From contig NZ_CP166097.1 of NCBI RefSeq assembly GCF_041228105.1, positions 5,022,001 to 5,086,000 on the forward strand: a stretch of 64,000 bases of DNA, in the 5' to 3' direction. A program made the translations under genes and the position numbers. Under the pieces are notes generated by a model. That model had not been told where the DNA came from, searched no databases, and worked only from the letters and a program-made list of their open reading frames with translations. Source of the stretch: Pectobacterium aroidearum (GTDB lineage Bacteria; Pseudomonadota; Gammaproteobacteria; Enterobacterales; Enterobacteriaceae). Positions 47,550-58,440 of this stretch are shown in pieces; the stretch's first letter is position 1, and each line of letters starts with the position of its first letter.

Positions 47550-48570
47550 GTCCGTCCGTGCTCCGCTGTGCAAGATGCGCTCTGAACCAGTCGCCGGTCA
47601 GCTCAATGCCCTGCTGAAGGGAGAAACGCGGCTGATACCCCAGTTCCTGTTTGGCTTTCTTCGCGCTGAGCGTCATATCAAAATTCACCGCTCCCGCACT
47701 GTAGCGCGTTAGCAGCGGCTCTTTCCGACTAAAGCACGAGAGCAGCTCCATACCACCTGCCACCGTGTGCAACAACGGATACGGCACCGCTTTGACGCGA
47801 TAATGCATCCCCAATTGCCCTGCCAGCAGTTGCTCCAGCATATCGACAAGGCGTGCGGGCTCATGATTGGTGATGTTGTACACCGAACCAGACACTAACC
47901 CCGTTCGCTCGCTGGCAAGCGCCATCGCTTCCACAACGTTGCCGACAAACGTGAGATCCAGCAGCGCCTCACCACCGCGCGGAAGTCGCAACACGCCGCC
48001 GCCCACCGCGATCTGCTCCAGCACTCGCGGCAGAATCACGCGATCATGCGGACCAAACAGACCGCGCGGGCGCAGAATCACGTAGGTGGTTTGCGGGTAG
48101 CGTGACGTCAGCGCCTGAAGTCGCTCTTCCGCCAGAAATTTGGTCTGCGCATAGTGATTGGCAAAACGCGCCGCGCGGTAGCTTTCATCAATATTCAAGT
48201 GGTGCTGGTAATCGAAGTAAATCGCGGGCGTGGAGATGTGCACAAAACGCGGGATACCCAACTGCCCAGCGGCGTCGGCCAGGCGTGCCGTCACCTCGGT
48301 ATTATTCTGATAAAAATCGCGATATTGCCCCCACGGCGATGATTTCGCGGCACAGTGCCAGACCACGTCACAGCCCGCCATCAGCGATCGAAACAGGTCT
48401 ACCGAGGTTTCCACCAAATCGATACCGATGAACTGTGCGCCCTGAGCTTCAAGCTGTTTGCCTACCGTGCGATCGCGCCCGCACGCCAGCACCTGATGCC
48501 CAGCCTGAAGCAGCCAGTCCACCGCGTTACGCCCCAGCCCGCTGGTTGCACCCGTGACGAAGACTCTCAT
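47542..48570 (-). CDS. NAD(P)-dependent epimerase/dehydratase-type reductase (3-beta-HSD-like)
   Basis: A 342-aa extended short-chain dehydrogenase. The Rossmann motif GATSGLG is near residue 7 and the catalytic Tyr-x3-Lys is in NHYAQTKFLAEE; HISTPAIYFDY holds the active-site serine/threonine. It resembles reductases that act on beta-keto or beta-hydroxy lipids, including OleD of long-chain olefin synthesis. The start overlaps the stop of the ketoacyl synthase by 4 nt, so the two are translated together. A role in reducing the synthase product is likely. Confidence 0.87.
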   Translation of the reverse strand: MRVFVTGATSGLGRNAVDWLLQAGHQVLACGRDRTVGKQLEAQGAQFIGIDLVETSVDLFRSLMAGCDVVWHCAAKSSPWGQYRDFYQNNTEVTARLADAAGQLGIPRFVHISTPAIYFDYQHHLNIDESYRAARFANHYAQTKFLAEERLQALTSRYPQTTYVILRPRGLFGPHDRVILPRVLEQIAVGGGVLRLPRGGEALLDLTFVGNVVEAMALASERTGLVSGSVYNITNHEPARLVDMLEQLLAGQLGMHYRVKAVPYPLLHTVAGGMELLSCFSRKEPLLTRYSAGAVNFDMTLSAKKAKQELGYQPRFSLQQGIELTGDWFRAHLAQRSTDGHG

Positions 48571-49574
48571 GGGATCAGAACCATCCCGCCCAGCGTCAAC
48601 CCGGCAGCCGTGCCGACCAGCATGGCGGGCTCCCCCTCAGGCAGGCGTTGCGTCACGATGGCGTGATGCAGCGCCGTTGGAATTGAGGCCGCCACCTGAT
48701 TACCGTGATAGCGGTAAATATCAATCAGTCTTTCCGTCGGGATCGCCAGTCGCTTACGCATGTGTTCCAGCGACAGGTGGCTGGCCTGATGCGGAACCAC
48801 CACCGCCATCTGCTCAAGCGTGAAACCACTCGCCTCCAGCAGCCGTTGCAGATAGCCCTCAATCAGTGCAGAAGCCTGCCTGAACAGCCGTTTTCCCTGC
48901 ATATGGAACAGAAAGTCATGCAATTCCATCCCTGCACGCGGGTTACGCAAGGTGCCGCCTGCGCGGATTTGGCACAGTTCATTGCCCTTCGGATACGTTT
49001 CCAGCAGACATGCAGCAATACCGCTGTGGCCATCACCGCGTTCGACAATCGCGCACGCGGCACCATCACCAAAAATCAGCGACGATTCTTCGTCATCCCA
49101 ATCAATACCGCGCGACGCAAGTTCGGTAGACACAATGGCAATGCGTCGATAAGCGCCGGTATTTAACAGCCCAGCGGCCACCTGAAGCGCGGAAATAAAG
49201 CTGACGCAGCTGCTGTTAATATCAAAACAGGCTGTCCCTTTCGGCAAAGACGACGCTTTTAATACATGGCTGGCGCTATAAGGCAGCGCCTGAATGGGAA
49301 TCGCAGAAGCAAACAGCAGCAGGTCAATGGAAGCCGGAGAAATAACGCCCCGCGTCAGCGCATCATTTAATGCCGCGACACCGAGTTCGGCCTGGCTGGC
49401 ATGATTGTCCGCATGGTGGCGATAGAGAATACCGGAACGGCTTTCGACATAACCAGCAGGTTTATTGAGCCGCACATCTAATTCAGCCGAGGTCACCCGC
49501 TGCGCAGGAAGCGCACTGCCGGTAGAAATAATCTTTAGTGGAACCAATCCCTTAGTGAATGCGTGACGTTGCAT
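48567..49574 (-). CDS. FabH-like beta-ketoacyl synthase III (first gene of lipid operon)
   Basis: A 335-aa thiolase-fold condensing enzyme with the full Cys-His-Asn triad: INSSCVSF, VVPHQAS and YHGNQVAAS. It condenses acyl-thioesters, either to start a fatty chain or, in the OleA subgroup, to join two acyl chains head to head. The ATG at 49574 is used here. TTG at 49580 has a better-spaced AGGA, so the start is not certain. It is not the housekeeping FabH, which is encoded in the fab cluster elsewhere in enterobacteria. It opens the eight-gene operon. Confidence 0.88.
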   Translation of the reverse strand: MQRHAFTKGLVPLKIISTGSALPAQRVTSAELDVRLNKPAGYVESRSGILYRHHADNHASQAELGVAALNDALTRGVISPASIDLLLFASAIPIQALPYSASHVLKASSLPKGTACFDINSSCVSFISALQVAAGLLNTGAYRRIAIVSTELASRGIDWDDEESSLIFGDGAACAIVERGDGHSGIAACLLETYPKGNELCQIRAGGTLRNPRAGMELHDFLFHMQGKRLFRQASALIEGYLQRLLEASGFTLEQMAVVVPHQASHLSLEHMRKRLAIPTERLIDIYRYHGNQVAASIPTALHHAIVTQRLPEGEPAMLVGTAAGLTLGGMVLIP

Positions 49575-49782
49575 CTTCAATATCAATCCTTTCCAGATTT
49601 ATTATCGTTTTACCTGCGTACGATAAGGCTATCGTGCGTAGTATTTATTCATTCTTCTGCTAAGAATAACGAAATCACCACGAATTGAAATCTTAAGCTG
49701 TGCGGTAACACTATTCCATCCCGATACTTTTTCGCTATTCTCTGTGCATTCACGATGCTTAATTAAGCCAGAAGTTATACTT

Positions 49783-50124
49783 ATGTCATTGTTTATCAAA
49801 TCGGTTATTGGCGCGTTGATCGTATTGCTCATCAGCGTACTGGCGAAAAGTCGAAACTATTATATTGCCGGGTTGGTGCCGCTATTTCCCACATTCGCGC
49901 TGATTGCCCATTATATCGTTGGCACCGAGCGCGGGCTGGAGGCGCTACGCGCCACCATCCTGTTTGGCATTTGGTCCGTTATTCCTTATCTGGTTTATCT
50001 CATCTCACTTTATTACTTTACCGCGTGGATGAAGTTGCCACAGGCGCTGCTCGCCGCGGTCGTGTGCTGGAGTGTGTCAGCGGCACTGCTGATCAAGGTC
50101 TGGACGTGGTATCAGGGGAATTAA
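49783..50124 (+). CDS. GlpM/YdgC family inner-membrane protein
   Basis: A 113-aa membrane protein with about four helices, collinear with E. coli YdgC (GlpM family): LIVLLISVLAKSRNYYIAGLVP, then PTFALIAHYIVGTERGLEALRAT. ATG at 49783 matches the family start; ATG at 49744 would add 13 residues. The function is not known. It is divergent from the lipid operon, with about 200 nt between. Confidence 0.88.
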   Translation: MSLFIKSVIGALIVLLISVLAKSRNYYIAGLVPLFPTFALIAHYIVGTERGLEALRATILFGIWSVIPYLVYLISLYYFTAWMKLPQALLAAVVCWSVSAALLIKVWTWYQGN

Positions 50125-50248
50125 GTGTAAAAACAGCGAGCAGGCAAAGAAGGGCCGGCATCAGGCGATAAACGAGAACAGCCTGATGGCCGGAAATCTA
50201 TATGAAACGGCTTCCTATGGTGGCTGAGTGGTTCCTGAACTGAGCAGC

Positions 50249-51799
50249 TCAAGACTCCAAGTCTGTATCTTGCCGATCGGCTGACTGTCGTAGTGTCACA
50301 ATGCAGACTATGGCAGTCAGGATCGAGAGTACGGCCAGCACGCCAAAGATGCTGTGGAAAGCTGATGTGTAAGCGCGATGAGCAAGTTCAATGACAGCCC
50401 CGTCCATCGCGCCGCCGCTACCGATAAAAGTACCGTGCCCACCGCTGGCTCCGATCTGGCTGGCAATCGCCGTAGCACCTTCCGGTAGCGAAATCGCCCC
50501 TACCTCTGCTGCCGTACGTAAATTCGCCGCCGTTAAGCCAACTAATACGGCACCGATGGCCGCAATGGCGATAGCTTCTCCTGCTACGCGCATGGTGGTG
50601 AAGATGCCGGCGGCCATCCCTGCGCGTGCCTTGGGAACCACGCTCACCGATAAAGCATCCATCAACCCCCACGGCAGACCATTGCCGATGCCGACCAGCA
50701 GCATGGGAATCGCCATTGACCATAGGCTTCCATCAGGCGACAAGCGCATCAACAGCCAAGCACCGAGCGCGGAGAGAAGGAAGCCGATCCCCGACAGTAG
50801 GCCGGGCGAGACACGCTGGGCCATCCGTCCGGCCAGCAACGGCACCACCAGCATCGGCGCAGTCAGCGGCAGGATCGCCAGACCAGCCGTGAACGCATCC
50901 CGCCCCTGGATGGCGATGAACCAGATCGGCACATAAACGATCAGGGCGATGAAGCTGAAACCCGTTGCCACTGGCAGCAGTTGCACCCCAATGAAGCGCG
51001 GATAGCGGAAAAGGGACAGCTCCAGCATGGGACACGGACGCCGCAGTTCCACGGTGACGAAGACACCAAGCAGCAGGACAGCACCACCCAGCAACAGCAA
51101 CACGCGCAGGCTCACCCAGCCATCTTGCGGCCCCCGCACGATGCCGAACGTCAACGACACCAGCGCGGCCGTGAACAGTACGGTGCCCAGCCAGTCAATA
51201 CCTTGCGCCTCCGGGTCACGGGACTCTCTGATCCGCCGTGTCCCCAAGAGCAGGATCAAGAACGCAATCAACGCGATGGCGAAGTAGAGCGAACGCCAAC
51301 CCAAATGCTCGATCAGGAATCCCGAGGCCATTGGCCCGAACGCAAGACCGACGCCAAATGCGGTACCAAGAAAGCTGAAAGCCTGAGTACGTTCTGCGCC
51401 CTCGAACTCCTGTGCCAGCAACGAAGTGGCCGAAGTCAGCACCAGAGCACCGCCGACACCTTCGGCGGCGCGCAGCAGGTTGAGCAGCAGCAAGTTCGGG
51501 GTCAGGCCGATCAGTAACGACGTGATGACGAAGATCCAGAGTCCCACGACGAAGCATCGCTTGCGGCCGATCTGGTCACCGATGGCACCCGCCGCCATGA
51601 CGCAACCGCCGAATGCGATAGCGTAGGCGTTGACGATCCAGCTCAAGGTGGACTGGTCTCCGCCCAGGTCGCGCCCGACCGCTGGCGTAGAAATCGCCGG
51701 GCCAGTGAATACCAAAGGGATGATGATCGCGGAGACGCAGATCGCCGCAAGTACCTTGTATCGGTCGTCAACCGCGACCGCCGAACGTGTCTTCTCCAT
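50249..51799 (-). CDS. MFS transporter, DHA2 (EmrB/QacA) type drug exporter
   Basis: A 516-aa proton antiporter with about 14 membrane helices. The MFS motif A is GDQIGRKR near residue 74, and motif C-like GTAFGVGLAFGPMASG is near residue 148. GGAG lies 5 nt before the ATG. It is transcribed away from a LysR gene, the usual layout for a locally controlled exporter. Codon choice is more GC-rich than the neighbouring genes, which hints at acquisition. The substrate is unknown. Confidence 0.9.
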   Translation of the reverse strand: MEKTRSAVAVDDRYKVLAAICVSAIIIPLVFTGPAISTPAVGRDLGGDQSTLSWIVNAYAIAFGGCVMAAGAIGDQIGRKRCFVVGLWIFVITSLLIGLTPNLLLLNLLRAAEGVGGALVLTSATSLLAQEFEGAERTQAFSFLGTAFGVGLAFGPMASGFLIEHLGWRSLYFAIALIAFLILLLGTRRIRESRDPEAQGIDWLGTVLFTAALVSLTFGIVRGPQDGWVSLRVLLLLGGAVLLLGVFVTVELRRPCPMLELSLFRYPRFIGVQLLPVATGFSFIALIVYVPIWFIAIQGRDAFTAGLAILPLTAPMLVVPLLAGRMAQRVSPGLLSGIGFLLSALGAWLLMRLSPDGSLWSMAIPMLLVGIGNGLPWGLMDALSVSVVPKARAGMAAGIFTTMRVAGEAIAIAAIGAVLVGLTAANLRTAAEVGAISLPEGATAIASQIGASGGHGTFIGSGGAMDGAVIELAHRAYTSAFHSIFGVLAVLSILTAIVCIVTLRQSADRQDTDLES

Positions 51800-51897
51800 A
51801 ACAACTCCGATGCGCCCTCCGTCCGCGCCGGATGCGCATAAAATCGAGGGCTTGACGATTGTTCTATAGGTTAATTAATTCATCAGAAATTGATAAT

Positions 51898-52860
51898 ATG
51901 GCTTTATCGCAAATGAATGATGCAAATAATGCAAAGATGAACGGCACCGAATTCGAACAGATCGCGGCTTTCCTGGCCGCCGTCGAGCATGGCGGATTCA
52001 CCGCCGCGGGTCAGGCGTTAGGACGCGATGGCTCCATTCTCTCGCGGCGCGTCACGGCATTGGAAAAGCGTCTGGGAGTACGGCTCATGGAGCGCACCAC
52101 GCGACGGCTGGCATTGACGGAAGCGGGTGAAGCCTTCCACCAGCGCATGCGTGGTGCCTTGAATGTTTTGCAGGCGATCGAGCAGGACACCACAGCGGCA
52201 GCGGCCAGCGTTCGCGGCACGCTGCGCATCGCCTTGCCTGCGACCTTTGGCCGAATGTGGATCGCACCGATTCTTCCGGCGTTCCTGGCTGCCTATCCTG
52301 ATCTGGTCGTGGAAACCGCTTTTGAGGATCGCTATGTCGATTTGGTGGCAGAGTCTTTCGATGTGGCCATCCGCATCGGAACATTGACCGACAGCAGGCT
52401 GGTAGCACGTCGGCTCGCGCCATCGCGGCGTATGCTCTGCGCATCGCCCACGTATTTGCAAGCACGCGGTATGCCTTCCCGGCCTGCCGATCTTGGCCAG
52501 CACGCTTGCCTGGGATTCTCTCGTCTGGCCTCGCATCCCCTTTGGCACCTGCGCGATGGTGACAAAACGGCAGCGATTCGGATCACAGGCCCGCTGGTCA
52601 CGGACGATGCGCAAAGCCTCGTACAAGCCGCCGTTTCCGGTGTCGGCATTGCGATGGTGTCCGACTGGCTGGCTGGCCCGGAACTGTGCAGCGGTCGGCT
52701 GGTGCCAGTGCTGCCCGACCATCCCGTGGAGAACAGCGAGACGATCTATCTGGTGCATCCATCCGCACGATTAGTTCCTGCTAAGACACGGGCGTTTGGC
52801 GACTGGATTGCATCGGAGCTTAACGCAACGCCATGGCTAAACCACAAATCAGCTGACTGA
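51898..52860 (+). CDS. LysR family regulator, divergent from the MFS exporter
   Basis: A LysR protein with the winged helix-turn-helix in FLAAVEHGGFTAAGQALGRD and SILSRRVTALEKRLGVRLMERTTRRL, followed by an effector domain (LRIALPATFGRMWIAPILPAF). Three in-frame starts are possible: 51859, 51898 and 51937. The last gives the typical 307 aa, and none has a strong ribosome site. It probably controls the exporter across the shared intergenic region. Confidence 0.88.
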   Translation: MALSQMNDANNAKMNGTEFEQIAAFLAAVEHGGFTAAGQALGRDGSILSRRVTALEKRLGVRLMERTTRRLALTEAGEAFHQRMRGALNVLQAIEQDTTAAAASVRGTLRIALPATFGRMWIAPILPAFLAAYPDLVVETAFEDRYVDLVAESFDVAIRIGTLTDSRLVARRLAPSRRMLCASPTYLQARGMPSRPADLGQHACLGFSRLASHPLWHLRDGDKTAAIRITGPLVTDDAQSLVQAAVSGVGIAMVSDWLAGPELCSGRLVPVLPDHPVENSETIYLVHPSARLVPAKTRAFGDWIASELNATPWLNHKSAD

Positions 52861-53509
52861 CGGTTATCTGGACCACCCAGGCACCTCACCCGCACGCAGC
52901 AAGGTGGTCAGATACTCGGCAATGTGGGCCAGATTTATCCAGATCCAGCCATTCGACCTGCTACCGGGCTGGAGTCATGCTGAAACAAAAAATTTCCGAT
53001 ATACGCTATCACTCTCGCAATAATGCGAGGATATCTCCCTTAGGGGCTTTCGCTTCTTCCAGCCGCTCTATTTCACTCGCAATATTAACAACGGCGAGAT
53101 GTGCATATGCTCCAGCCATGCAGCTCACCTTTAGCGTAGTAATAACAGACTTATTAATAAGTGACTTACGAAAATATGCAGGAAATAAGCGTTGTGCCGT
53201 TGAACACAGTCGGCCTGAAAAATGATTCATGCAGGCTTAATAAAAAATCGTGGTAATTATTTGATAGATAAATATTATTTCAATACAAAAATAGCGTAAT
53301 CATATTACCAGTAGAACTAAGTACTTTTATTCTGTTTGGCAAAATCTGTGAACAATGCCAGAGATAAAGAGGATACCTATAGCATCAGTGCTACAGCATC
53401 AAACATACTGATTGACCTGGCAAGAAAGGACACCTCCATCATCTTACGAAAGCGCATATAACGATGACATCCCTTTTCTCGCCGATAGCGCCGTCAGCAG
53501 GATAAGATC
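52861..53509. other. Intergenic stretch with a gene remnant
   Basis: About 650 nt between the LysR and pectinesterase genes. Apart from the 36-codon fragment listed separately at 53009-53119 it holds no convincing gene. On the minus strand further downstream a short open stretch reads LAHIAEYLTTLLRAGEVPGW, which may be another remnant. Confidence 0.5.
53009..53119 (-). pseudogene. N-terminal remnant of a MAGAYAH-type protein
   Basis: A 36-codon frame reads MAGAYAHLAVVNIASEIERL and stops after LALLRE. The N-terminus resembles longer bacterial proteins with MxGAYAHxxxVN, from memory of zinc-dependent phospholipase-C-like entries. AGGTGAG precedes the ATG. The rest of the gene appears to be missing or scrambled downstream, so this looks like decay. 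The family match is tentative. Confidence 0.35.
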
Positions 53510-54700
53510 ATGATAAAAACGACGTACCCCGGCACGGTTCATCGCCCCATTCTTTCCGAACAGGAAGCGAGTCGCTTCACGCTACTGCACTATTTTACTC
53601 CGCACCGCACTGATACTGACGTCTGGCTTCCCACGCCCATTGCGGTCGAACTGGCTACACCGTGGGTTGTCGGGCCACAGATCGGTATAGATGGCGCAAC
53701 ACACACTCATGTTCAACAGGCGATAAACGCCGCGTTGCGGGCACCGCAGGGTCAGTCGCACATTACGATTAAATTGCTACCAGGCACCTATACCGGCACG
53801 GTCTACATCCCCGCCGATGCGCCACCGCTGACGTTATTTGGAGCGGGAGAACAACCGAATGACGTGGTGATTCAACTCGCGCTTGATTCGATGTTTTCAC
53901 CTACAACCTACCGGGAAGCGGTGAATCCTCACGGTGAATATCAGCCCGGCGATCCCGCCTGGTATATGTACGATCTCTGTGCGTCAAAGCAGAACGCAAC
54001 GATTGATACCATTTGTGCCGCCGTGGTCTGGTCGCAAAGCGACAATTTCCAGATGAAGAACCTGACGGTGGTGAATACCTTGCTGGATTCGGTAGATAGC
54101 CGCGCGCATCAGGCCGTCGCGCTGCGCACCGACGGCGATAAGGTGCAGCTTGAAAAGGTCCGCCTCATCGGCCGTCAGGATACGTTTTTCGTCAATACCA
54201 GCAACCTTCGCAACGAGTACGTCACGGATCGCTACAGCCGCGCCTACATTAAAGACAGCTACATCGAGGGGGATGTCGACTACGTTTTTGGGCGGGCAAC
54301 CGCAGTATTCGAGCATGTCCACTTTCATACGGTTTCCAGCCGTGGAGCGAAAGATATCCATGTCTTTGCGCCTGACAGCATGCCGTGGGTTCAATATGGT
54401 TTTCTGGCAACGCAGTGCCGCTTTACGGGTGACGAAGGCTTCAGCGGGGTAAGAAAGGCCAGATTAGGCCGCGCCTGGGATCAGGGTGCAAGGCAAACGG
54501 GATATCAGCCGGGTCAGACGGCAAATGGCCAGTTAGTGATTCGCGACAGCACGATTGACGCCAGCTATGACAGAGAACAGCCGTGGGGAGCGGCCGCAAC
54601 CACTGCGCGTCCTTTCTCGGGTAATGCGGATTCAACCCGCAATCTCGACGATGTACATTTCAACCGGCTGTGGGAATACAACAATATCAACGAAGCATGA
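53510..54700 (+). CDS. pemB: Pectinesterase, PemB-like, without signal peptide
   Basis: A carbohydrate esterase family 8 protein of 396 aa, which demethylates pectin or short methylated oligogalacturonides. Family motifs are ALRTDGDKVQLEKVRL, QDTFFVN (catalytic Asp), YIEGDVDYVFGRA (second Asp) and LGRAWDQG (substrate Arg and Trp). The body aligns with PemB/YbhC-type enzymes throughout. Dickeya PemB is an outer-membrane lipoprotein of about 433 aa, but here the protein begins MIKTTYPGTVHRPILSEQEA with no signal or lipobox. A stop (TAG at 53486) lies in frame upstream, and the ATG has a good AGGATAAG site. So it appears cytoplasmic or secreted by a non-Sec route. Confidence 0.9.
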   Translation: MIKTTYPGTVHRPILSEQEASRFTLLHYFTPHRTDTDVWLPTPIAVELATPWVVGPQIGIDGATHTHVQQAINAALRAPQGQSHITIKLLPGTYTGTVYIPADAPPLTLFGAGEQPNDVVIQLALDSMFSPTTYREAVNPHGEYQPGDPAWYMYDLCASKQNATIDTICAAVVWSQSDNFQMKNLTVVNTLLDSVDSRAHQAVALRTDGDKVQLEKVRLIGRQDTFFVNTSNLRNEYVTDRYSRAYIKDSYIEGDVDYVFGRATAVFEHVHFHTVSSRGAKDIHVFAPDSMPWVQYGFLATQCRFTGDEGFSGVRKARLGRAWDQGARQTGYQPGQTANGQLVIRDSTIDASYDREQPWGAAATTARPFSGNADSTRNLDDVHFNRLWEYNNINEA

Positions 54701-55051
54701 GAGAGCGCGAAGGCGAGCACAACATGAAGAAAAATGTTGCAGGTGCAGAAATCAGATTAATCTTTCTAATGTGATGGAGCATGAGATAGCTCAGTAAAGC
54801 GTCACGGCTGTAGATAAAAAAAATCGCCGATTTTTATGATGTTATTGATGAAGTCGACTGAATTAACATTCCCTGATGTTAGCCAATCATCAACAGAATT
54901 TAAATGCATATGAATTATGTTAATTACGTCTGCAGACTTATCTTATAATTGTACGTTTTTTCACTCACCCATAACAATTAGACTTAGGTACAGGTGTAGG
55001 TATATACTTTTCTATTACAAGGATGTTGATTCTTCAGACTGAGGTCATGAG
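54701..55051. other. AT-rich intergenic stretch upstream of expR
   Basis: About 350 nt with no gene recognised. It should contain the expR promoter. No lux-box-like palindrome was found by eye. Confidence 0.5.
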
Positions 55052-55780
55052 ATGTCGCCATTATTCACCGATAGCGAAATAATAAGCAGGGTAATTAAAA
55101 AGCATTTCAACAAAAACCTGGATCGCTACGACGGCATAAAATTCTCTTTTATGGTTCTCAATAAGAAGAACCCTTCTCAAATGATCATCATTTCCAGTTA
55201 TCCCGATGAATGGGTTAACCTCTATAAAGAAAACAAATACCAGCATATCGACCCTGTTGTTCTTGCTTCATTTAATAAGATATCGCCTTTCTCTTGGGAG
55301 AAAAGTCTCGTTATTAACACCCGATTGCAACTGGCCAAGATATTTGATCTCTCTAAAAAATATAATATTATTAACGGATATACTTTTGTGCTTCACGATC
55401 ATGGTGACAATTTGGCTATGTTATCTATTATCGTAGACAGTTCATATCCAGATAATGTTGAAAAATTCATTGAAGAGAAGAAAGACACCTTTCAGATGCT
55501 GTTAATTGATGCATATGAAAAAATCATCTCTCTTTGCAGAGAGATGATTGAAAGTAAGAAACAATTAAATAATAAAGAAATGTTCTCTCAACGAGAAAAT
55601 GAAATTCTTTACTGGGCCAGTATGGGTAAAACCTATCTGGAAGTTGCGATTATTCTCGGCATAAAAACCAGTACGGTAAAATTTCATATCGGCAACGTTG
55701 TGAAAAAACTTGGTGTCCTGAATGCCAAGCATGCCATCAGGCTCGGCGTTGAATTACAACTCATTAAGCCTGTACAATAG
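55052..55780 (+). CDS. expR: LuxR-family quorum-sensing regulator, ExpR type
   Basis: A 242-aa regulator with an N-terminal acyl-homoserine-lactone-binding domain (about residues 1-165) holding the family residues Trp54, Tyr58, Asp67, Pro68 and Trp82. The C-terminal GerE helix-turn-helix is FSQRENEILYWASMGKTYLE and TSTVKFHIGNVVKKLGV. ExpR-type proteins in Pectobacterium act without AHL on rsmA and release DNA when AHL binds. The gene is convergent with expI and overlaps it by 17 nt, the typical soft-rot arrangement. Confidence 0.93.
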   Translation: MSPLFTDSEIISRVIKKHFNKNLDRYDGIKFSFMVLNKKNPSQMIIISSYPDEWVNLYKENKYQHIDPVVLASFNKISPFSWEKSLVINTRLQLAKIFDLSKKYNIINGYTFVLHDHGDNLAMLSIIVDSSYPDNVEKFIEEKKDTFQMLLIDAYEKIISLCREMIESKKQLNNKEMFSQRENEILYWASMGKTYLEVAIILGIKTSTVKFHIGNVVKKLGVLNAKHAIRLGVELQLIKPVQ

Positions 55781-56414
55781 CGGCAGGCACTCGTAGAGGC
55801 CACTGCTTCAGTTCGTTGCCCATGAATGTTCCACTGCGGTTAATACGACGCGCCAATGCTTCCTGATTCTCATCATCAACGGGAAGGAAAACTAAATACA
55901 CTCTTTCCTGCTTTTCTGATAAACCTTGCTCGACAACGCGGATTCCCCAGCCAGAACGTTTTAATATCGTTAGCATAGGGTGACTCACTATCGTATATAT
56001 TCCATCATAACCTTTATCCCTTGAGTAATTAATCATTGAAAGAAACAGCATAGAACTAATTGGATATTCATTGCCGAGGATATCTTTTGCTCGTGATTTA
56101 TCCACAAAGAACCGACTAGATTCCAGATAATTCCCTTCAGGGATATTGATCTCCTTGAAGTAAGGGAAAAATGTCCCGGTAATCATGTTAGGGTATTTTG
56201 TTTCGATAAATCTCAGACTACAAATAACCGTGTTATCTTTTATGCCAAAAAGATAAGTCGTATTATTATTATCATACTGATCGAATTCCATTCCATCAGT
56301 ACAATTCACAGCCCAATTCAGTCGATCTTTAAACGTCTCTTTTCTGAGGGTAAATAGCTCTTCTGATTTCGTTTCTGACAGCAAGGCGTGATTTACATCA
56401 AATATCTCTAACAT
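55764..56414 (-). CDS. expI: Acyl-homoserine-lactone synthase (ExpI/CarI type)
   Basis: A 216-aa LuxI-family enzyme that makes AHL from S-adenosylmethionine and acyl-ACP. The conserved residues Arg24, Phe28, Trp34, Asp45 and Asp48 are present in FTLRKETFKDRLNW and EFDQYD. The later ESSRFFVD stretch holds the conserved Arg. GGAGG lies 5 nt before the ATG. The signal controls plant-cell-wall enzymes and carbapenem production in the genus. Acyl length (C6 or C8) cannot be read directly. Confidence 0.95.
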   Translation of the reverse strand: MLEIFDVNHALLSETKSEELFTLRKETFKDRLNWAVNCTDGMEFDQYDNNNTTYLFGIKDNTVICSLRFIETKYPNMITGTFFPYFKEINIPEGNYLESSRFFVDKSRAKDILGNEYPISSMLFLSMINYSRDKGYDGIYTIVSHPMLTILKRSGWGIRVVEQGLSEKQERVYLVFLPVDDENQEALARRINRSGTFMGNELKQWPLRVPAAIVQA

Positions 56415-56624
56415 TTTTCCTCCATTGAAAAGTTAATACATAACCCCAAAAACGATACCCCATCTCATAGATCCTTCGCCTTCAGACTATTACCCTGGCT
56501 GATTATTTATAGGTATTTTGTCCCTTTCCACGGCGGTTGTACAGATGCAACCTGCATTGTCAGCAAGAGTTCATACATGAAAAAACGCCGCGAGAAAACC
56601 AAACATAAATATATGATAAACAGA

Positions 56625-56659
56625 TAAAAAAAATCCGGAAACGCGAGACGATTCCGGAT
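56625..56659 (-). terminator. argG terminator
   Basis: The perfect 8-bp stem ATCCGGAA/TTCCGGAT, 24 nt after the argG stop, is followed on the minus strand by seven T residues. Confidence 0.9.
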
Positions 56660-56682
56660 CCTTATATTACTCAATCTGCACG

Positions 56683-58440
<1,758 letters not shown>

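Noticed and set aside
52977..53225. 82-codon plus-strand frame in the LysR-pectinesterase gap
   Set aside because: It opposes the better-looking MAGAYAH remnant and has no domain or ribosome site.
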